Below the pieces are notes generated by a model, which searched no databases, was not told the origin of the DNA, and saw only the letters and a program-made list of their open reading frames with translations. From the NCBI GenBank assembly GCA_964500675.1, contig CAZCNY010000003.1:1-64000 (forward strand): a DNA stretch of 64,000 nucleotides. The letters are read 5' to 3'. Both the position numbers and the translations under genes were made by a program. Below, one piece after another: positions 52,735 through 60,672 of this stretch (its first letter is position 1; every line of letters begins with the position of its first letter). Source of the stretch: CAMLJR01 sp964500675 (GTDB taxonomy: Bacteria > Pseudomonadota > Gammaproteobacteria > Pseudomonadales > CAMLJR01).

Positions 52735-53211
52735 GTGGTGAATAGTATGTTACAAACACAGCCCGTGGTGACGCAGATCGCCACCCTGCTGATTCCCGTT
52801 GGCGGCAAACAGCTGGTATTGCCCAATGTCACTGTTGCCGAGATTATCCCTTTCGTTGAGCCCATCGCTGAAGACGATGTGCCGACCTGGTATCTAGGCA
52901 GCTTTACCTGGCGCAATACCCTAGTGCCGCTGGTATCGTTCGAGGCCATCAACGATGAACCGTTTGCGAGTCGCACGCATAACCGCCGCATCGCGATTTT
53001 AAATAACGTGATCGGCGATCCCACGCTGCCGTTTTGCGGCATTGTCACCGAAGGTTTGCCGCGCCTTATGCGCCTGTTGCCCGATGAGATAGCCAACGAC
53101 GAAGAGGCCATCGTCGGCCCTGCCGAAGTCGGACGCGTATTGGTCAACGGCGAGCGCGCCAGTATTCCCAATGTCATGTATATTCAGCAGCAAGTGTTAA
53201 GGTTGCTGTAA
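52735..53211 (+). CDS. chpC: CheW-like protein ChpC
   Basis: A second CheW-type adaptor (158 residues) closing the Chp operon. IATLLIPVGGKQLVLPNVTV, WYLGSFTWRNTLVPLVSFEAIN and CGIVTEGLPRLMRL fit the family. The start is uncertain: GGAGG (52725-52729) precedes ATG 52732, GTG 52735, GTG 52738 and ATG 52747, and GTG 52735 gives a workable spacing. In Pseudomonas, ChpC is thought to couple additional receptors to ChpA. Confidence 0.9.
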   Translation: MVNSMLQTQPVVTQIATLLIPVGGKQLVLPNVTVAEIIPFVEPIAEDDVPTWYLGSFTWRNTLVPLVSFEAINDEPFASRTHNRRIAILNNVIGDPTLPFCGIVTEGLPRLMRLLPDEIANDEEAIVGPAEVGRVLVNGERASIPNVMYIQQQVLRLL

Positions 53212-53314
53212 GCGTTTTTGTAACGCGATTCTCTGTTTCATTTCTTCGCAGATTTTCTCGCGCTGATTCAGTTCGGCGTGCGATTGTTTGTTTTTTATTT
53301 TTGAATGGAGGTGA

Positions 53315-53971
53315 ATGATGAATGTAGTTTATGGCGCGGTTATTTCGCCCTTCGTGCGCAAGGTATTAATGTTGCTCGATTACAAAGGCATAGCTTACCA
53401 GCATATCAGTGTGCCGCCGCGCAGCACTGAACAACCCTTCGCGAAAATCAGCCCGCTTGGAAAAATCCCGGCGTTCGCAGATGAGTATGTCGAGCTTGCG
53501 GACTCGTCGGTGATTTGCGATTACCTCGAACACAAGTATCCGCGACCTGCGCTGTATCCGAAAACACCTGTCGAACGCGCAAAAGTTTTGTGGTACGAAG
53601 AATATACCGACACGCATTTGATGCAGCTGCTCGGCCCGGGACTTTTTTTTGAGCGCGTCATTGCGCCGGCATTTTATCGACGCGCCCCGAATCAAGCGCT
53701 GATCGAAGCCAGCTTGAAAGCGATACCGACAGCGCAGGATTATCTTGAACCACGAATTCCCGCGCAGGGGTTTTTAGTCGGCGCCGATCTGACCATCGCC
53801 GATTTAATTTTGCCCGGTGTGTTCATCAATGCCGGCTACGCGGATTACGCGATCGATGCGCGGCGCTGGCCGCGACTCGCTGCGTATGTGAAGCGTATGT
53901 CGGAACATCCGTTGTACGCGACATACATCGCGAAAGATCGCGCCATGATGAATGGTGCTCGCAAAAAATAA
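53315..53971 (+). CDS. Glutathione S-transferase family protein
   Basis: A 218-residue thioredoxin-fold plus helical protein. The N-terminal domain (VVYGAVISPFVRKVLMLLDYKG; PLGKIPAFAD; LADSSVICDYLEHKYPRP) has the glutathione-binding cis-Pro and Ser, and the C-terminal domain has GFLVGADLTIADLILPG. Substrate unknown. GGAGGTGA before ATG 53315 (ATG 53318 also fits) supports the start. gshB in the same window supplies its cofactor pathway. Confidence 0.92.
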   Translation: MMNVVYGAVISPFVRKVLMLLDYKGIAYQHISVPPRSTEQPFAKISPLGKIPAFADEYVELADSSVICDYLEHKYPRPALYPKTPVERAKVLWYEEYTDTHLMQLLGPGLFFERVIAPAFYRRAPNQALIEASLKAIPTAQDYLEPRIPAQGFLVGADLTIADLILPGVFINAGYADYAIDARRWPRLAAYVKRMSEHPLYATYIAKDRAMMNGARKK

Positions 53972-53983
53972 CGCGCAAATAGA

Positions 53984-54718
53984 TTAGGCGCGTAAATCCC
54001 CCCACAAAAATTGCAAAATACTGATCGCGGCAAGCGGTGCGGTCTCGGTGCGCAGAACGCGTGGACCGAGCCGCAACGACGCGAACTTTTTCTTTTCAGC
54101 TAGCACAACTTCGGCTGCGCTGAGACCACCTTCGGGGCCGATCAGCAGCGCGATGCTTTTTGGTTTTTCTGCGTGCGATTCGAGCGCTATTTCGCTGCGA
54201 TGATGCAATACGAATTTTATATCCGCTGTAACGCTGTCGAGCCAAGCAGCAAGCGATATTGGTGAATGAATCGCAGGAATGCGATTGCGCGCGCACTGCT
54301 CGCACGCCGCAATCGCGATCGCCTGCCAGTGCGTTAATTTTTTCTCTTCGCGTTCGTTGCTCAATCGCACTTCGATCCGCTCGGTTTGCAGCGGGGTAAT
54401 TTGCGCAACGCCGAGCTCGGTGGCTTTTTGAATCACCCAATCCATACGCTCGCCTTTTGAAATCGCGATGCCAAGATGTATCGCGAGCGGCGATTCGCGC
54501 TCGCAGTTATCGCAACTCCTCAACGCAACTCGCACCGATTTCTTATCGATACTGACGATGGCTGCGCGATATTCGCCGCCATCGCCATTGAATAACATCA
54601 ATTCGTCGCCTACCTGCATGCGCAATACTCGCGAGACATGATGCGCGGCGTCCGCATCGAGTGCGAGCGTGCTATTCGGAGAGAGCGTTTGTGGCGAGTA
54701 AATTCGCGGGTTGCGCAT
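53984..54718 (-). CDS. rsmE: 16S rRNA (uracil1498-N3)-methyltransferase
   Basis: A 244-residue SPOUT-class methyltransferase modifying 16S rRNA. It shows the N-terminal PUA-like segment (HHVSRVLRMQVGDELMLFNG), GERMDWVIQKATELGVAQITPLQTERI, the knot region LLIGPEGGLSAAEV and LRLGPRVLRTETA. It is divergent from the sigma factor gene; 54719-54843 holds both promoters. Confidence 0.96.
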   Translation of the reverse strand: MRNPRIYSPQTLSPNSTLALDADAAHHVSRVLRMQVGDELMLFNGDGGEYRAAIVSIDKKSVRVALRSCDNCERESPLAIHLGIAISKGERMDWVIQKATELGVAQITPLQTERIEVRLSNEREEKKLTHWQAIAIAACEQCARNRIPAIHSPISLAAWLDSVTADIKFVLHHRSEIALESHAEKPKSIALLIGPEGGLSAAEVVLAEKKKFASLRLGPRVLRTETAPLAAISILQFLWGDLRA

Positions 54719-54843
54719 GATTTTGGGATGATGAATCAGAGAGAACGTATGTTTTGACTTGCTGTGGTCGCGATATTAGCATGCCGACGAACCGACAAAG
54801 CGACGGCATTAAGCAGCGCAATAACAGAAGCAGCCGATCCAGG

Positions 54844-55464
54844 ATGACCGACGACGCCAAGCAACAAACCGAGACCGCCCTGTTGCAACGCTTGCGCATG
54901 GGCGATAAGCAGGCATTCGTTGAACTCGTGCAGACCTATCATGTACCGATGAGATATTTTGCCGCTGCCATCATCGGCGATGCGCAAGCGGAAGAAGCCG
55001 TGCAGGAATCATGGTTAGCGGTAATGCGCAACATCGATCATTTCGAAGGGCGCTCCAGCTTGAAAACGTGGCTGTTCAGCATCGTTGGCAACGAAGCTAA
55101 AACGCGCTTGCGCAAAACCAAACGCGAAATTTCCCTCGATGCATTGAATACGGATGGACTTTTTGCGCCCGATCGTTTCCTCGCCGATGGCCACTGGGCA
55201 CACCCACCCAACGCGTGGCACGAAGATTCGCCGGAAGCCTTGTTGAGCCAGGAAGATTTTCAACGCTGTCTCGAAAAAACGCTGGCGACATTGCCCGCAG
55301 TGCAGCGCACCGCGCTGCTGCTGCGCGACCAGGACGGACTCGATCTCGACGAAATTTGTAACTTATTAGATGTTAGTGCATCCAATATCAGGGTGCTTGT
55401 CCACCGCGCGCGCGTGCGCGTCCACGGCATGGTCGAGCACTTTGAGGAGACCGGAACATGTTGA
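54844..55464 (+). CDS. ECF-family RNA polymerase sigma factor
   Basis: A 206-residue extracytoplasmic-function sigma factor. Region 2 spans QAFVELVQTYHVPMRYFAAA to WLAVMRNIDHFEGRSSLKTWLF, with the core-binding and -10 recognition helices, and region 4 is TLPAVQRTALLLRDQDGLDL to NIRVLVHRARVRVHGMVEHF. ATG 54844 is chosen (AGGATG); ATG 54781 is in frame. It overlaps the anti-sigma gene by 7 bases and lies just before the buf cluster, its likely target. An acidic/His-containing linker (FLADGHWAHPPNAWHEDSPE) is longer than usual. Confidence 0.93.
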   Translation: MTDDAKQQTETALLQRLRMGDKQAFVELVQTYHVPMRYFAAAIIGDAQAEEAVQESWLAVMRNIDHFEGRSSLKTWLFSIVGNEAKTRLRKTKREISLDALNTDGLFAPDRFLADGHWAHPPNAWHEDSPEALLSQEDFQRCLEKTLATLPAVQRTALLLRDQDGLDLDEICNLLDVSASNIRVLVHRARVRVHGMVEHFEETGTC

Positions 55465-55733
55465 CCTGCCGCGAGCTGGCGCATCGACACGCCAGCGATT
55501 ATGTCGACGGCCAGCTCGGCTGGCGCGCGCGGCTGAGCGTTCGGTTTCATCTGCTGATTTGCGATCATTGCCGCCGTTTTCTCGCGCAATTGCGTCAGGT
55601 GCGAAAATTGCTGCGCGCCAAGCCGCTGAACAATTCATTCCTCGATCCATCGGCCGACCCTGCCGCAACCGCGCTGGGGTTGCGGCTAGCTGAAATTTAC
55701 ACGGCACAAAAAAATTCTTCGCCGCCGTTGTAA
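55458..55733 (+). CDS. Zinc-finger anti-sigma factor (ZAS type)
   Basis: A 91-residue soluble protein. The zinc motif H-x3-C-x2-C is visible in RFHLLICDHCRRF, preceded by the Cys in MLTCRELAHRHASDYVDGQL, the standard ZAS/zf-HC2 layout of redox- or metal-responsive anti-sigma factors. No membrane segment follows, so it acts in the cytoplasm. Translational coupling with the sigma gene supports a binding pair that holds the sigma factor until metal or oxidant is sensed. Confidence 0.88.
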   Translation: MLTCRELAHRHASDYVDGQLGWRARLSVRFHLLICDHCRRFLAQLRQVRKLLRAKPLNNSFLDPSADPAATALGLRLAEIYTAQKNSSPPL

Positions 55734-55800
55734 CAAATTATTACTTCATGCATCTCCATTGGGCGGGACGAATAACCGCTTAAACGATCTAGCCACCACC

Positions 55801-55830
55801 AACTAGTTAACCGCTACGAACTAGCTAACC
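55801..55830 (+). promoter_or_regulatory. Direct repeats upstream of the bufferin gene
   Basis: AACTAGTTAACC (55801-55812) and AACTAGCTAACC (55819-55830) are tandem 12-base repeats, 18 bases apart, with a weaker third unit at about 55774-55797 (cgatctagccacc). They lie just before the ribosome site (AGGAG) of the BufA-like gene. A GGGACGAATAA upstream (about 55766) could be the -35 part of an ECF promoter. The regulatory role is inferred. Confidence 0.45.
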
Positions 55831-55842
55831 AGGAGAAACACC

Positions 55843-56115
55843 ATGAAAGCAATGACCACTCGTTCTATCACCAAACTTTCGCTCGCTACGGCTGCCGCTG
55901 CACTGTTTTCAACCGCGGTAGTTCCCGCCGTACACGCAGCCGATAGCGGCAGCACGCAGGTCAAATGCATGGGCATCAATGCCTGCAAAGGTCAGTCGAA
56001 ATGCAAAACCGCGCAAAACGCCTGCGCGGGCCAAAACTCGTGCAAAGGCAAAGGCTGGCTGTTGTCGCCCAGCGCCTCCGAGTGCACCGCAAAAGGTGGC
56101 AAAGTCATCGAGTAA
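55843..56115 (+). CDS. bufA: BufA-type periplasmic bufferin (Cys-rich metallophore precursor)
   Basis: A 90-residue peptide with a long Sec signal (to AVHA, cleavage about residue 32) and a mature part with six cysteines at 42, 48, 54, 61, 67 and 81 in a CMGINACKG / CKTAQNACAG / CKGKGW pattern, which matches the BufA2-type family. Such peptides are modified by MNIO enzymes at cysteines to bind copper and protect the cell. The modifying enzyme and partner genes follow. AGGAG seven bases before the ATG; ATG 55852 is an alternative. Family assignment is good; metal is not known here. Confidence 0.88.
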   Translation: MKAMTTRSITKLSLATAAAALFSTAVVPAVHAADSGSTQVKCMGINACKGQSKCKTAQNACAGQNSCKGKGWLLSPSASECTAKGGKVIE

Positions 56116-56200
56116 GCCGCTCGATGCAACGGCGCATCGCGTTTTTATTGCCGATGCGCCGCCTTATTTCCGTGACACCATTGAATAAATAGGCAGCGCC

Positions 56201-57046
56201 ATGCACACGCAATTTGGATTGGGTCTGCGCCCCGAGCACTATCCCGACTTTCTCGGTGAAAAAGAGTCGGCCTCGAAACAAAACGTCGATTGGCTCGAAA
56301 TCATCAGCGACAACTATCTCGTGCCGGGCGGCAAGCCGCTGTACTGCCTCGATCGCATTCGCCGCGATTATCCGCTCGCGATGCACGGCGTCGCGCTCAA
56401 CATCGGCTCGTGCGACGCGCTCGATCGCGATTACGTCAGCGCGATCAAAACGCTTGCAGAGCGCATCGAGCCCGTTCTGATTTCCGATCACCTGTGCTGG
56501 ACCGGCGTTGCCGATCGACGCTTACACGATTTACTGCCGTTACCGTACACCGCCGAAGCGGTTGCGCACGTCGCGCAACGCATTATGCAAGTGCAAGAAA
56601 TGCTGGGCAGAAAACTCGTCATCGAAAATGTATCGACCTATGCCAACGGCCCAGGCGATTTGAGCGAAGCCGAATTCGTCTGCGCCATCGCCGACGCGGC
56701 CGATTGCGAACTGCTTGTCGATATCAACAATATTTACGTGTCGTCGCGCAATCTCGATTTCGATCCGCTCGACTATATGCGCATGCTGCCGGCCAAACGC
56801 ATTCGCCAATTACACCTCGCTGGCCATACCGATCACGGCGATCATTGCATCGACACGCACGATCATCCTGTCTGCCCCGAAGTTTGGGCGCTGTATCGCG
56901 AAGCGGTGAAATTATGGAGCGCCGTGCCGGTGACATTGGAGCGCGACGATAATATTCCGCCGCTCGCGGAATTAATCGCGGAGCTCGATTGCGCACGCGC
57001 GCATGCGCAAGCGGCTATGCAGGAGCAACGCCATGCGGCTGCGTGA
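56201..57046 (+). CDS. bufB: MNIO-family (DUF692) multinuclear iron oxidase BufB
   Basis: A 281-residue TIM-barrel protein of the DUF692/MNIO group, non-haem iron enzymes that oxidise cysteines in precursor peptides. The metal-binding residues are all visible: His62 in AMHGVALNIGS, His97 in ISDHLCW, Glu142 in VIENVSTYA, Asp174/Asn176-177 in LLVDINNIYV, His205 and His209 in LHLAGHTDHG, and Asp221/His222. The upstream Cys-rich peptide is the probable substrate and BufC the partner that presents it. It overlaps bufC by 14 bases. Confidence 0.92.
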   Translation: MHTQFGLGLRPEHYPDFLGEKESASKQNVDWLEIISDNYLVPGGKPLYCLDRIRRDYPLAMHGVALNIGSCDALDRDYVSAIKTLAERIEPVLISDHLCWTGVADRRLHDLLPLPYTAEAVAHVAQRIMQVQEMLGRKLVIENVSTYANGPGDLSEAEFVCAIADAADCELLVDINNIYVSSRNLDFDPLDYMRMLPAKRIRQLHLAGHTDHGDHCIDTHDHPVCPEVWALYREAVKLWSAVPVTLERDDNIPPLAELIAELDCARAHAQAAMQEQRHAAA

Positions 57047-57812
57047 ATGGCAACAGAGTTTTCAGCAGGCGGTGCTCGGCACATTGCATGGCAAGCAGGT
57101 GCCATTGCAGCAAAAACGTTTACCGAATGAGTTCAGCATTGAAATCTACGCGAACGCGTACCGCGAGCGTTTGCACGAAGCGCTGCGCAGTAATTATGTC
57201 GTGCTACATAAATTGCTCGGCGATCGCGATTTTGCCGAAATGGCTTATGCATTCACCGCCGCGCATCCGCCGCAAACAGCGTCGATCCGCTGGTTCGGCG
57301 CCGAGTTATCGAATTATCTGCGCGACATCGAACCCTATTCGAGTTGCCCCGCACTCAGTGAGATCGCGCAGTTCGAGTGGGCGTTGCGCCACACGGTCGA
57401 CGCCGCCGATGCCGAGCGCATCGATTCAATCTATTTGCAGTCGTTGAGCGCTGAACAGTGGGCGGCATTGCGCTGCGATCTGCATCCGTCGCTGACGATT
57501 TTGCATTGCGACTGGAATGCGCCGCAGGTTTGGCGTGCGCTCGATGCGGATGAGGAACTGCCGCAGCCCGCCGCGTTTGATAGTTACTGGTTTGTCTATC
57601 GCGATGGCGACCTGGCAAGTCAATGGCGCAGCGCCGACGCGTACGAAGCCGAGGCCATCCGGCTGTGGACGCGCGGTGAAAACTTCGGCGCGCTCTGCGC
57701 GTTTCTTGAAGAAAAAATCGGCAATGCAGAATCTGCAATTGCGACGGCAGCGTCGTTTATGCGCACGTGGATTGAGCAGGGTTTGCTCGTGCGCGCATCG
57801 GCCGCGAATTAA
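57033..57812 (+). CDS. bufC: DUF2063-domain partner protein BufC
   Basis: A 259-residue protein of the DUF2063 (putative DNA-binding domain) family, which is normally the RiPP-recognition partner of MNIO enzymes in buf clusters. The N-terminal block is EFSIEIYANAYRERLHEALRSNYVVLHKLLGD, here in two parts as RRLNEFSIEIYANAYRERL-like and LRSNYVVLHKLLG; the FEWALRHTVDAAD segment follows. ATG 57033 has GGAG eight bases upstream and overlaps the bufB end. It probably delivers the leader peptide rather than binding DNA. Confidence 0.88.
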   Translation: MRLREWQQSFQQAVLGTLHGKQVPLQQKRLPNEFSIEIYANAYRERLHEALRSNYVVLHKLLGDRDFAEMAYAFTAAHPPQTASIRWFGAELSNYLRDIEPYSSCPALSEIAQFEWALRHTVDAADAERIDSIYLQSLSAEQWAALRCDLHPSLTILHCDWNAPQVWRALDADEELPQPAAFDSYWFVYRDGDLASQWRSADAYEAEAIRLWTRGENFGALCAFLEEKIGNAESAIATAASFMRTWIEQGLLVRASAAN

Positions 57813-57827
57813 ATCGGAGGGCACGTC

Positions 57828-58304
57828 ATGTTTAAAACGATAAATCGTTCTATGGACTGCGCGAGCGGTTGGCTCGCCTATTCTCGCCCGGTCGTGGACT
57901 TGATCGCGCGGCTCTATGTGGCGCGCGTATTTTTCCTGTCGGGGCTTTCGAAAATTCAGGATTGGGAAACCACGTTGTACCTGTTTCGCGAAGAATATCA
58001 TGTGCCGTTGTTGAAACCTGAACTCGCGGCTGTTTCGGGAACGGCTGGTGAGCTGACGTTTTCGGTTTTGCTGGCGCTGGGATTATTCACGCCGCTCTCG
58101 GCGTTTGGGTTATTTATGCTGAATATCGTTGCATTCGTTTCGTATTATCACGCACTGATCGAGACGCCCGCCGCGTGGCACGATCATCTCGAATGGGGCA
58201 TTATCATCGCGCTGCTGATGACGGCGAAATCGGGACGTATTTCTGTCGATGGCTTAATTGCGCGGTTTTCTCCCCTCTCCCCGCAGGAGAGGGGTCGGGG
58301 GTGA
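57828..58304 (+). CDS. DoxX-family membrane protein of the buf operon
   Basis: A 158-residue inner-membrane protein of the DoxX/DoxD type, with about four hydrophobic segments (LIARLYVARVFFLSGLSKI; GELTFSVLLALGLFTPLSAFG; LFMLNIVAFVSYYHALI; LEWGIIIALLMTA). DoxX genes regularly close DUF692/DUF2063 clusters; a role in redox or quinone-linked membrane events is presumed. The last residues (FSPLSPQERGRG) are encoded by the repeat element at 58273, which has replaced the natural end of the gene. It follows bufC after 15 bases. Confidence 0.88.
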   Translation: MFKTINRSMDCASGWLAYSRPVVDLIARLYVARVFFLSGLSKIQDWETTLYLFREEYHVPLLKPELAAVSGTAGELTFSVLLALGLFTPLSAFGLFMLNIVAFVSYYHALIETPAAWHDHLEWGIIIALLMTAKSGRISVDGLIARFSPLSPQERGRG

Positions 58305-58386
58305 GGGAAGGTTTCCCGCGTAATTCTGCCCTCATCCTCACCTTAACCCTCTTCTTGAGGTCCTTTAGGGCTCGCAAGGAGAGGAG
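58273..58386 (+). repeat. Inverted pair of CCCTC-type repeats (copies 2 and 3)
   Basis: Positions 58273-58308 hold CCCCTCTCC-ccgca-GGAGAGGGG plus a gtcgggggtgaggg arm, and 58328-58386 hold ccctcatcctcaccttaacc, then cttgaggtcctttagggctc and a ggagaggag arm. The second copy is the same element as at 307-364; the first is its inverse. Together they form a large bidirectional hairpin pair filling the gap between the DoxX gene and metF, and may act as terminator or mRNA-stabilising element. Confidence 0.75.
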
Positions 58387-58392
58387 ATTTAG

Positions 58393-59223
58393 TCAGCCGC
58401 GTAACTTCAAATTGTTCCAAATCGTGCGCGTCGGCTCAACCTGGTTCATCGTGTAGAAATGCAAACCGGGCGCGCCGCCCGCAAGCAGTTGCTCGCACAG
58501 ATGCGTGACAACTTCGACGCCGAATTCGGCTTGGCTTTGCAGGTCGTCGCCGTATTGTTCGAGGCGTTTGCAAATCCAGCGCGGAATTTCAGCGCCGCAA
58601 TTGCGCGAGAAACGCGCAAGATTGGCGTAATTCATGATTGGCATCACACCGGGATAGATCGGTTTATCGATGCCGGCATGGCGGCATTGCTCGATAAAAT
58701 AAAAATACGCGTCGGCGTTGTAGAAATACTGCGTGATCGCGCTGTTCGCACCGACATCGAGTTTTTGTTTCAAAAACGCGATGTCTTCGCCATAGCTGCG
58801 TGCATCGGGATGAATTTCCGGATAGGCCGCCACCTCGATCGTGAAGTAATCGCCGAATTCGCGGCGAATCAATTCGACCAGTTCGCGCGCATAGACCAAA
58901 CGCTGCGCGCCCATGCCCGAGGGTACATCGCCGCGCAAAGCGACGATGCGATCGATGCCCGCAGTCTGATATTCGGTAAGTAACTCAACGATACTCGCCG
59001 CGTCGTCGCCGCCGAACGAAAGATGCGGCGCAACACTGATACCTTCCTCGCGCATCGCGACGACGATATCCTTGGTGTTATCGCGCGTCGAACCGCCGGC
59101 GCCGTAGGTAACCGAAAAAAAATCGGGGCCGAGGTCGTTGAGCACGCGGCGCGTGACAATTAAATTGTCGCGACCCTGCGGCGTTTTCGGCGGAAAAAAC
59201 TCGAAGCTGAAGCGTTGCGTCAT
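58393..59223 (-). CDS. metF: Methylenetetrahydrofolate reductase
   Basis: Makes 5-methyl-tetrahydrofolate for methionine synthase. The 276-residue flavoprotein has FSFEFFPPKTPQGRDNL, FFSVTYGAGGSTRD, IVALRGDVPSG, VAAYPEIHPDA and ITQYFYNADAYFYF, and GLHFYTMNQ at the end. ATG 59223 is 5 bases after the ahcY stop (TTG 59232, overlapping it, is an alternative). It is the last gene of the SAM-cycle operon. Confidence 0.97.
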   Translation of the reverse strand: MTQRFSFEFFPPKTPQGRDNLIVTRRVLNDLGPDFFSVTYGAGGSTRDNTKDIVVAMREEGISVAPHLSFGGDDAASIVELLTEYQTAGIDRIVALRGDVPSGMGAQRLVYARELVELIRREFGDYFTIEVAAYPEIHPDARSYGEDIAFLKQKLDVGANSAITQYFYNADAYFYFIEQCRHAGIDKPIYPGVMPIMNYANLARFSRNCGAEIPRWICKRLEQYGDDLQSQAEFGVEVVTHLCEQLLAGGAPGLHFYTMNQVEPTRTIWNNLKLRG

Positions 59224-59228
59224 AGTTA

Positions 59229-60608
59229 TCAATACTTATAGCTGTCGGGTTTGAACGGACCTTCCGCTTTCACGCCGATATATTTCGCCTGCGCATCGGT
59301 GAGCTTTGTGATCACGCCACCGAAACCGCGCACCATGTGCGCCGCAACTTCTTCGTCGAGTTTTTTCGGCAGCACTTCGACGGTAATCGCGCCGGGCTTG
59401 AGGTCGGCTTCGAGATTCGCGAAACGGCGCTCGTACAAATAAATTTGCGCGAGCACTTGGTTCGCGAACGAACCGTCCATGATGCGCGAGGGATGACCGG
59501 TGGCATTGCCCAAATTCACGAGGCGGCCTTCCGACAACAGAATCAAATAATCTTTCGCGGCGCGATTGCGATACACCTTGTGCACCTGCGGTTTAACTTC
59601 TTCCCACTCCCAGTTTTTGCGCATGAAAGCCGTGTCGATTTCGTTATCGAAGTGGCCGATGTTGCAAACCACGGCACCCGCTTTCAATGCTTTCAACATT
59701 TCTGCGTTGCAGACATTGACGTTGCCGGTGGTGGTGACGACGAGATCGGTGCTGCCGAGCAATGCAGTATTGATGCTGGCCGCAGTGCCGTCGTTAATAC
59801 CATTGTTGAATGGCGATACCACTTCGAAACCGTCCATGCACGCCTGCATCGCGCAGATCGGATCGATCTCCGAAACTTTAACGATCATGCCTTCCTGACG
59901 CAGCGACTGCGCCGAGCCTTTGCCGACATCGCCGTAACCGATCACGAGCGCTTTTTTACCCGACAGCAAATGATCGGTGCCGCGTTTGATCGCATCGTTC
60001 AAACTGTGGCGGCAACCATATTTGTTGTCGTTCTTGGATTTGGTAACGGAATCGTTGACATTCACCGCCGGAATTTTCAATTCGCCTTTCGCGAGCATTT
60101 CCTGCAAGCGATGCACGCCTGTGGTGGTTTCTTCGGTGACACCGTGAATGTTGTCGAGCATCGCCGCGAATTTCTGATGCAGCATCAGCGTTAAGTCGCC
60201 GCCGTCATCGAGAATCATATTGGCATCCCACGGCGCACCATCTTTCAAAATGGTTTGCTCGATACACCATTCGTATTCGGTTTCGGTTTCGCCTTTCCAC
60301 GCGAACACGGGAATACCGCGCGCGGCGATTGCAGCGGCAGCGTGATCCTGCGTCGAGAAAATATTGCACGAAGACCAGCGCACTTCGGCGCCGAGTTCGA
60401 CGAGTGTTTCGATCAACACGGCGGTTTGAATCGTCATGTGAATGCAGCCGAGAATTTTTGCGCCTTTCAATGGCTGATGCGCACGATATTTTTCGCGCAG
60501 CGCCATCAGCGCGGGCATTTCGGTTTCGGCGATTTCAATTTCCTTGCGGCCGTAATCGGCGAGATTGATATCGGCGACTTTGAAGTCGGAAAATGTCTTT
60601 GCGTTCAT
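59229..60608 (-). CDS. ahcY: Adenosylhomocysteinase
   Basis: Hydrolyses S-adenosylhomocysteine to homocysteine and adenosine, completing the SAM cycle. The 459-residue NAD-dependent enzyme shows KILGCIHMTIQTAVLIETL, SCNIFSTQDHAAAAIA, VNDSVTKSKNDNKYGC, the NAD fold ALVIGYGDVGKGSAQSL, and NIGHFDNEID, ending FKPDSYKY. ATG 60608 is the family start. It lies between metK and metF. No SAH riboswitch structure was found in its short leader. Confidence 0.97.
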   Translation of the reverse strand: MNAKTFSDFKVADINLADYGRKEIEIAETEMPALMALREKYRAHQPLKGAKILGCIHMTIQTAVLIETLVELGAEVRWSSCNIFSTQDHAAAAIAARGIPVFAWKGETETEYEWCIEQTILKDGAPWDANMILDDGGDLTLMLHQKFAAMLDNIHGVTEETTTGVHRLQEMLAKGELKIPAVNVNDSVTKSKNDNKYGCRHSLNDAIKRGTDHLLSGKKALVIGYGDVGKGSAQSLRQEGMIVKVSEIDPICAMQACMDGFEVVSPFNNGINDGTAASINTALLGSTDLVVTTTGNVNVCNAEMLKALKAGAVVCNIGHFDNEIDTAFMRKNWEWEEVKPQVHKVYRNRAAKDYLILLSEGRLVNLGNATGHPSRIMDGSFANQVLAQIYLYERRFANLEADLKPGAITVEVLPKKLDEEVAAHMVRGFGGVITKLTDAQAKYIGVKAEGPFKPDSYKY

Positions 60609-60642
60609 TTCTTCAGTTACTCCGGAATTTAGTATTTTCAAT

Positions 60643-60665
60643 TTCCTCTCTCTGCGGGAGAGGAA
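60643..60665. repeat. Short hairpin between metK and ahcY
   Basis: TTCCTCTC-tctgcgg-GAGAGGAA is a compact inverted repeat in the 64-base metK-ahcY gap. Its CCTCTC/GAGAGG arms resemble a fragment of the repeat family at 307 and 58273. It might attenuate or process the message between the two genes. Confidence 0.5.
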
Positions 60666-60672
60666 GTTAAGA

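Noticed and set aside
60609..60672. SAH riboswitch before ahcY
   Set aside because: The gap is only 64 bases and holds one small hairpin; the conserved pseudoknot core of SAH riboswitches was not seen. Control is better explained by the SahR-like regulator.
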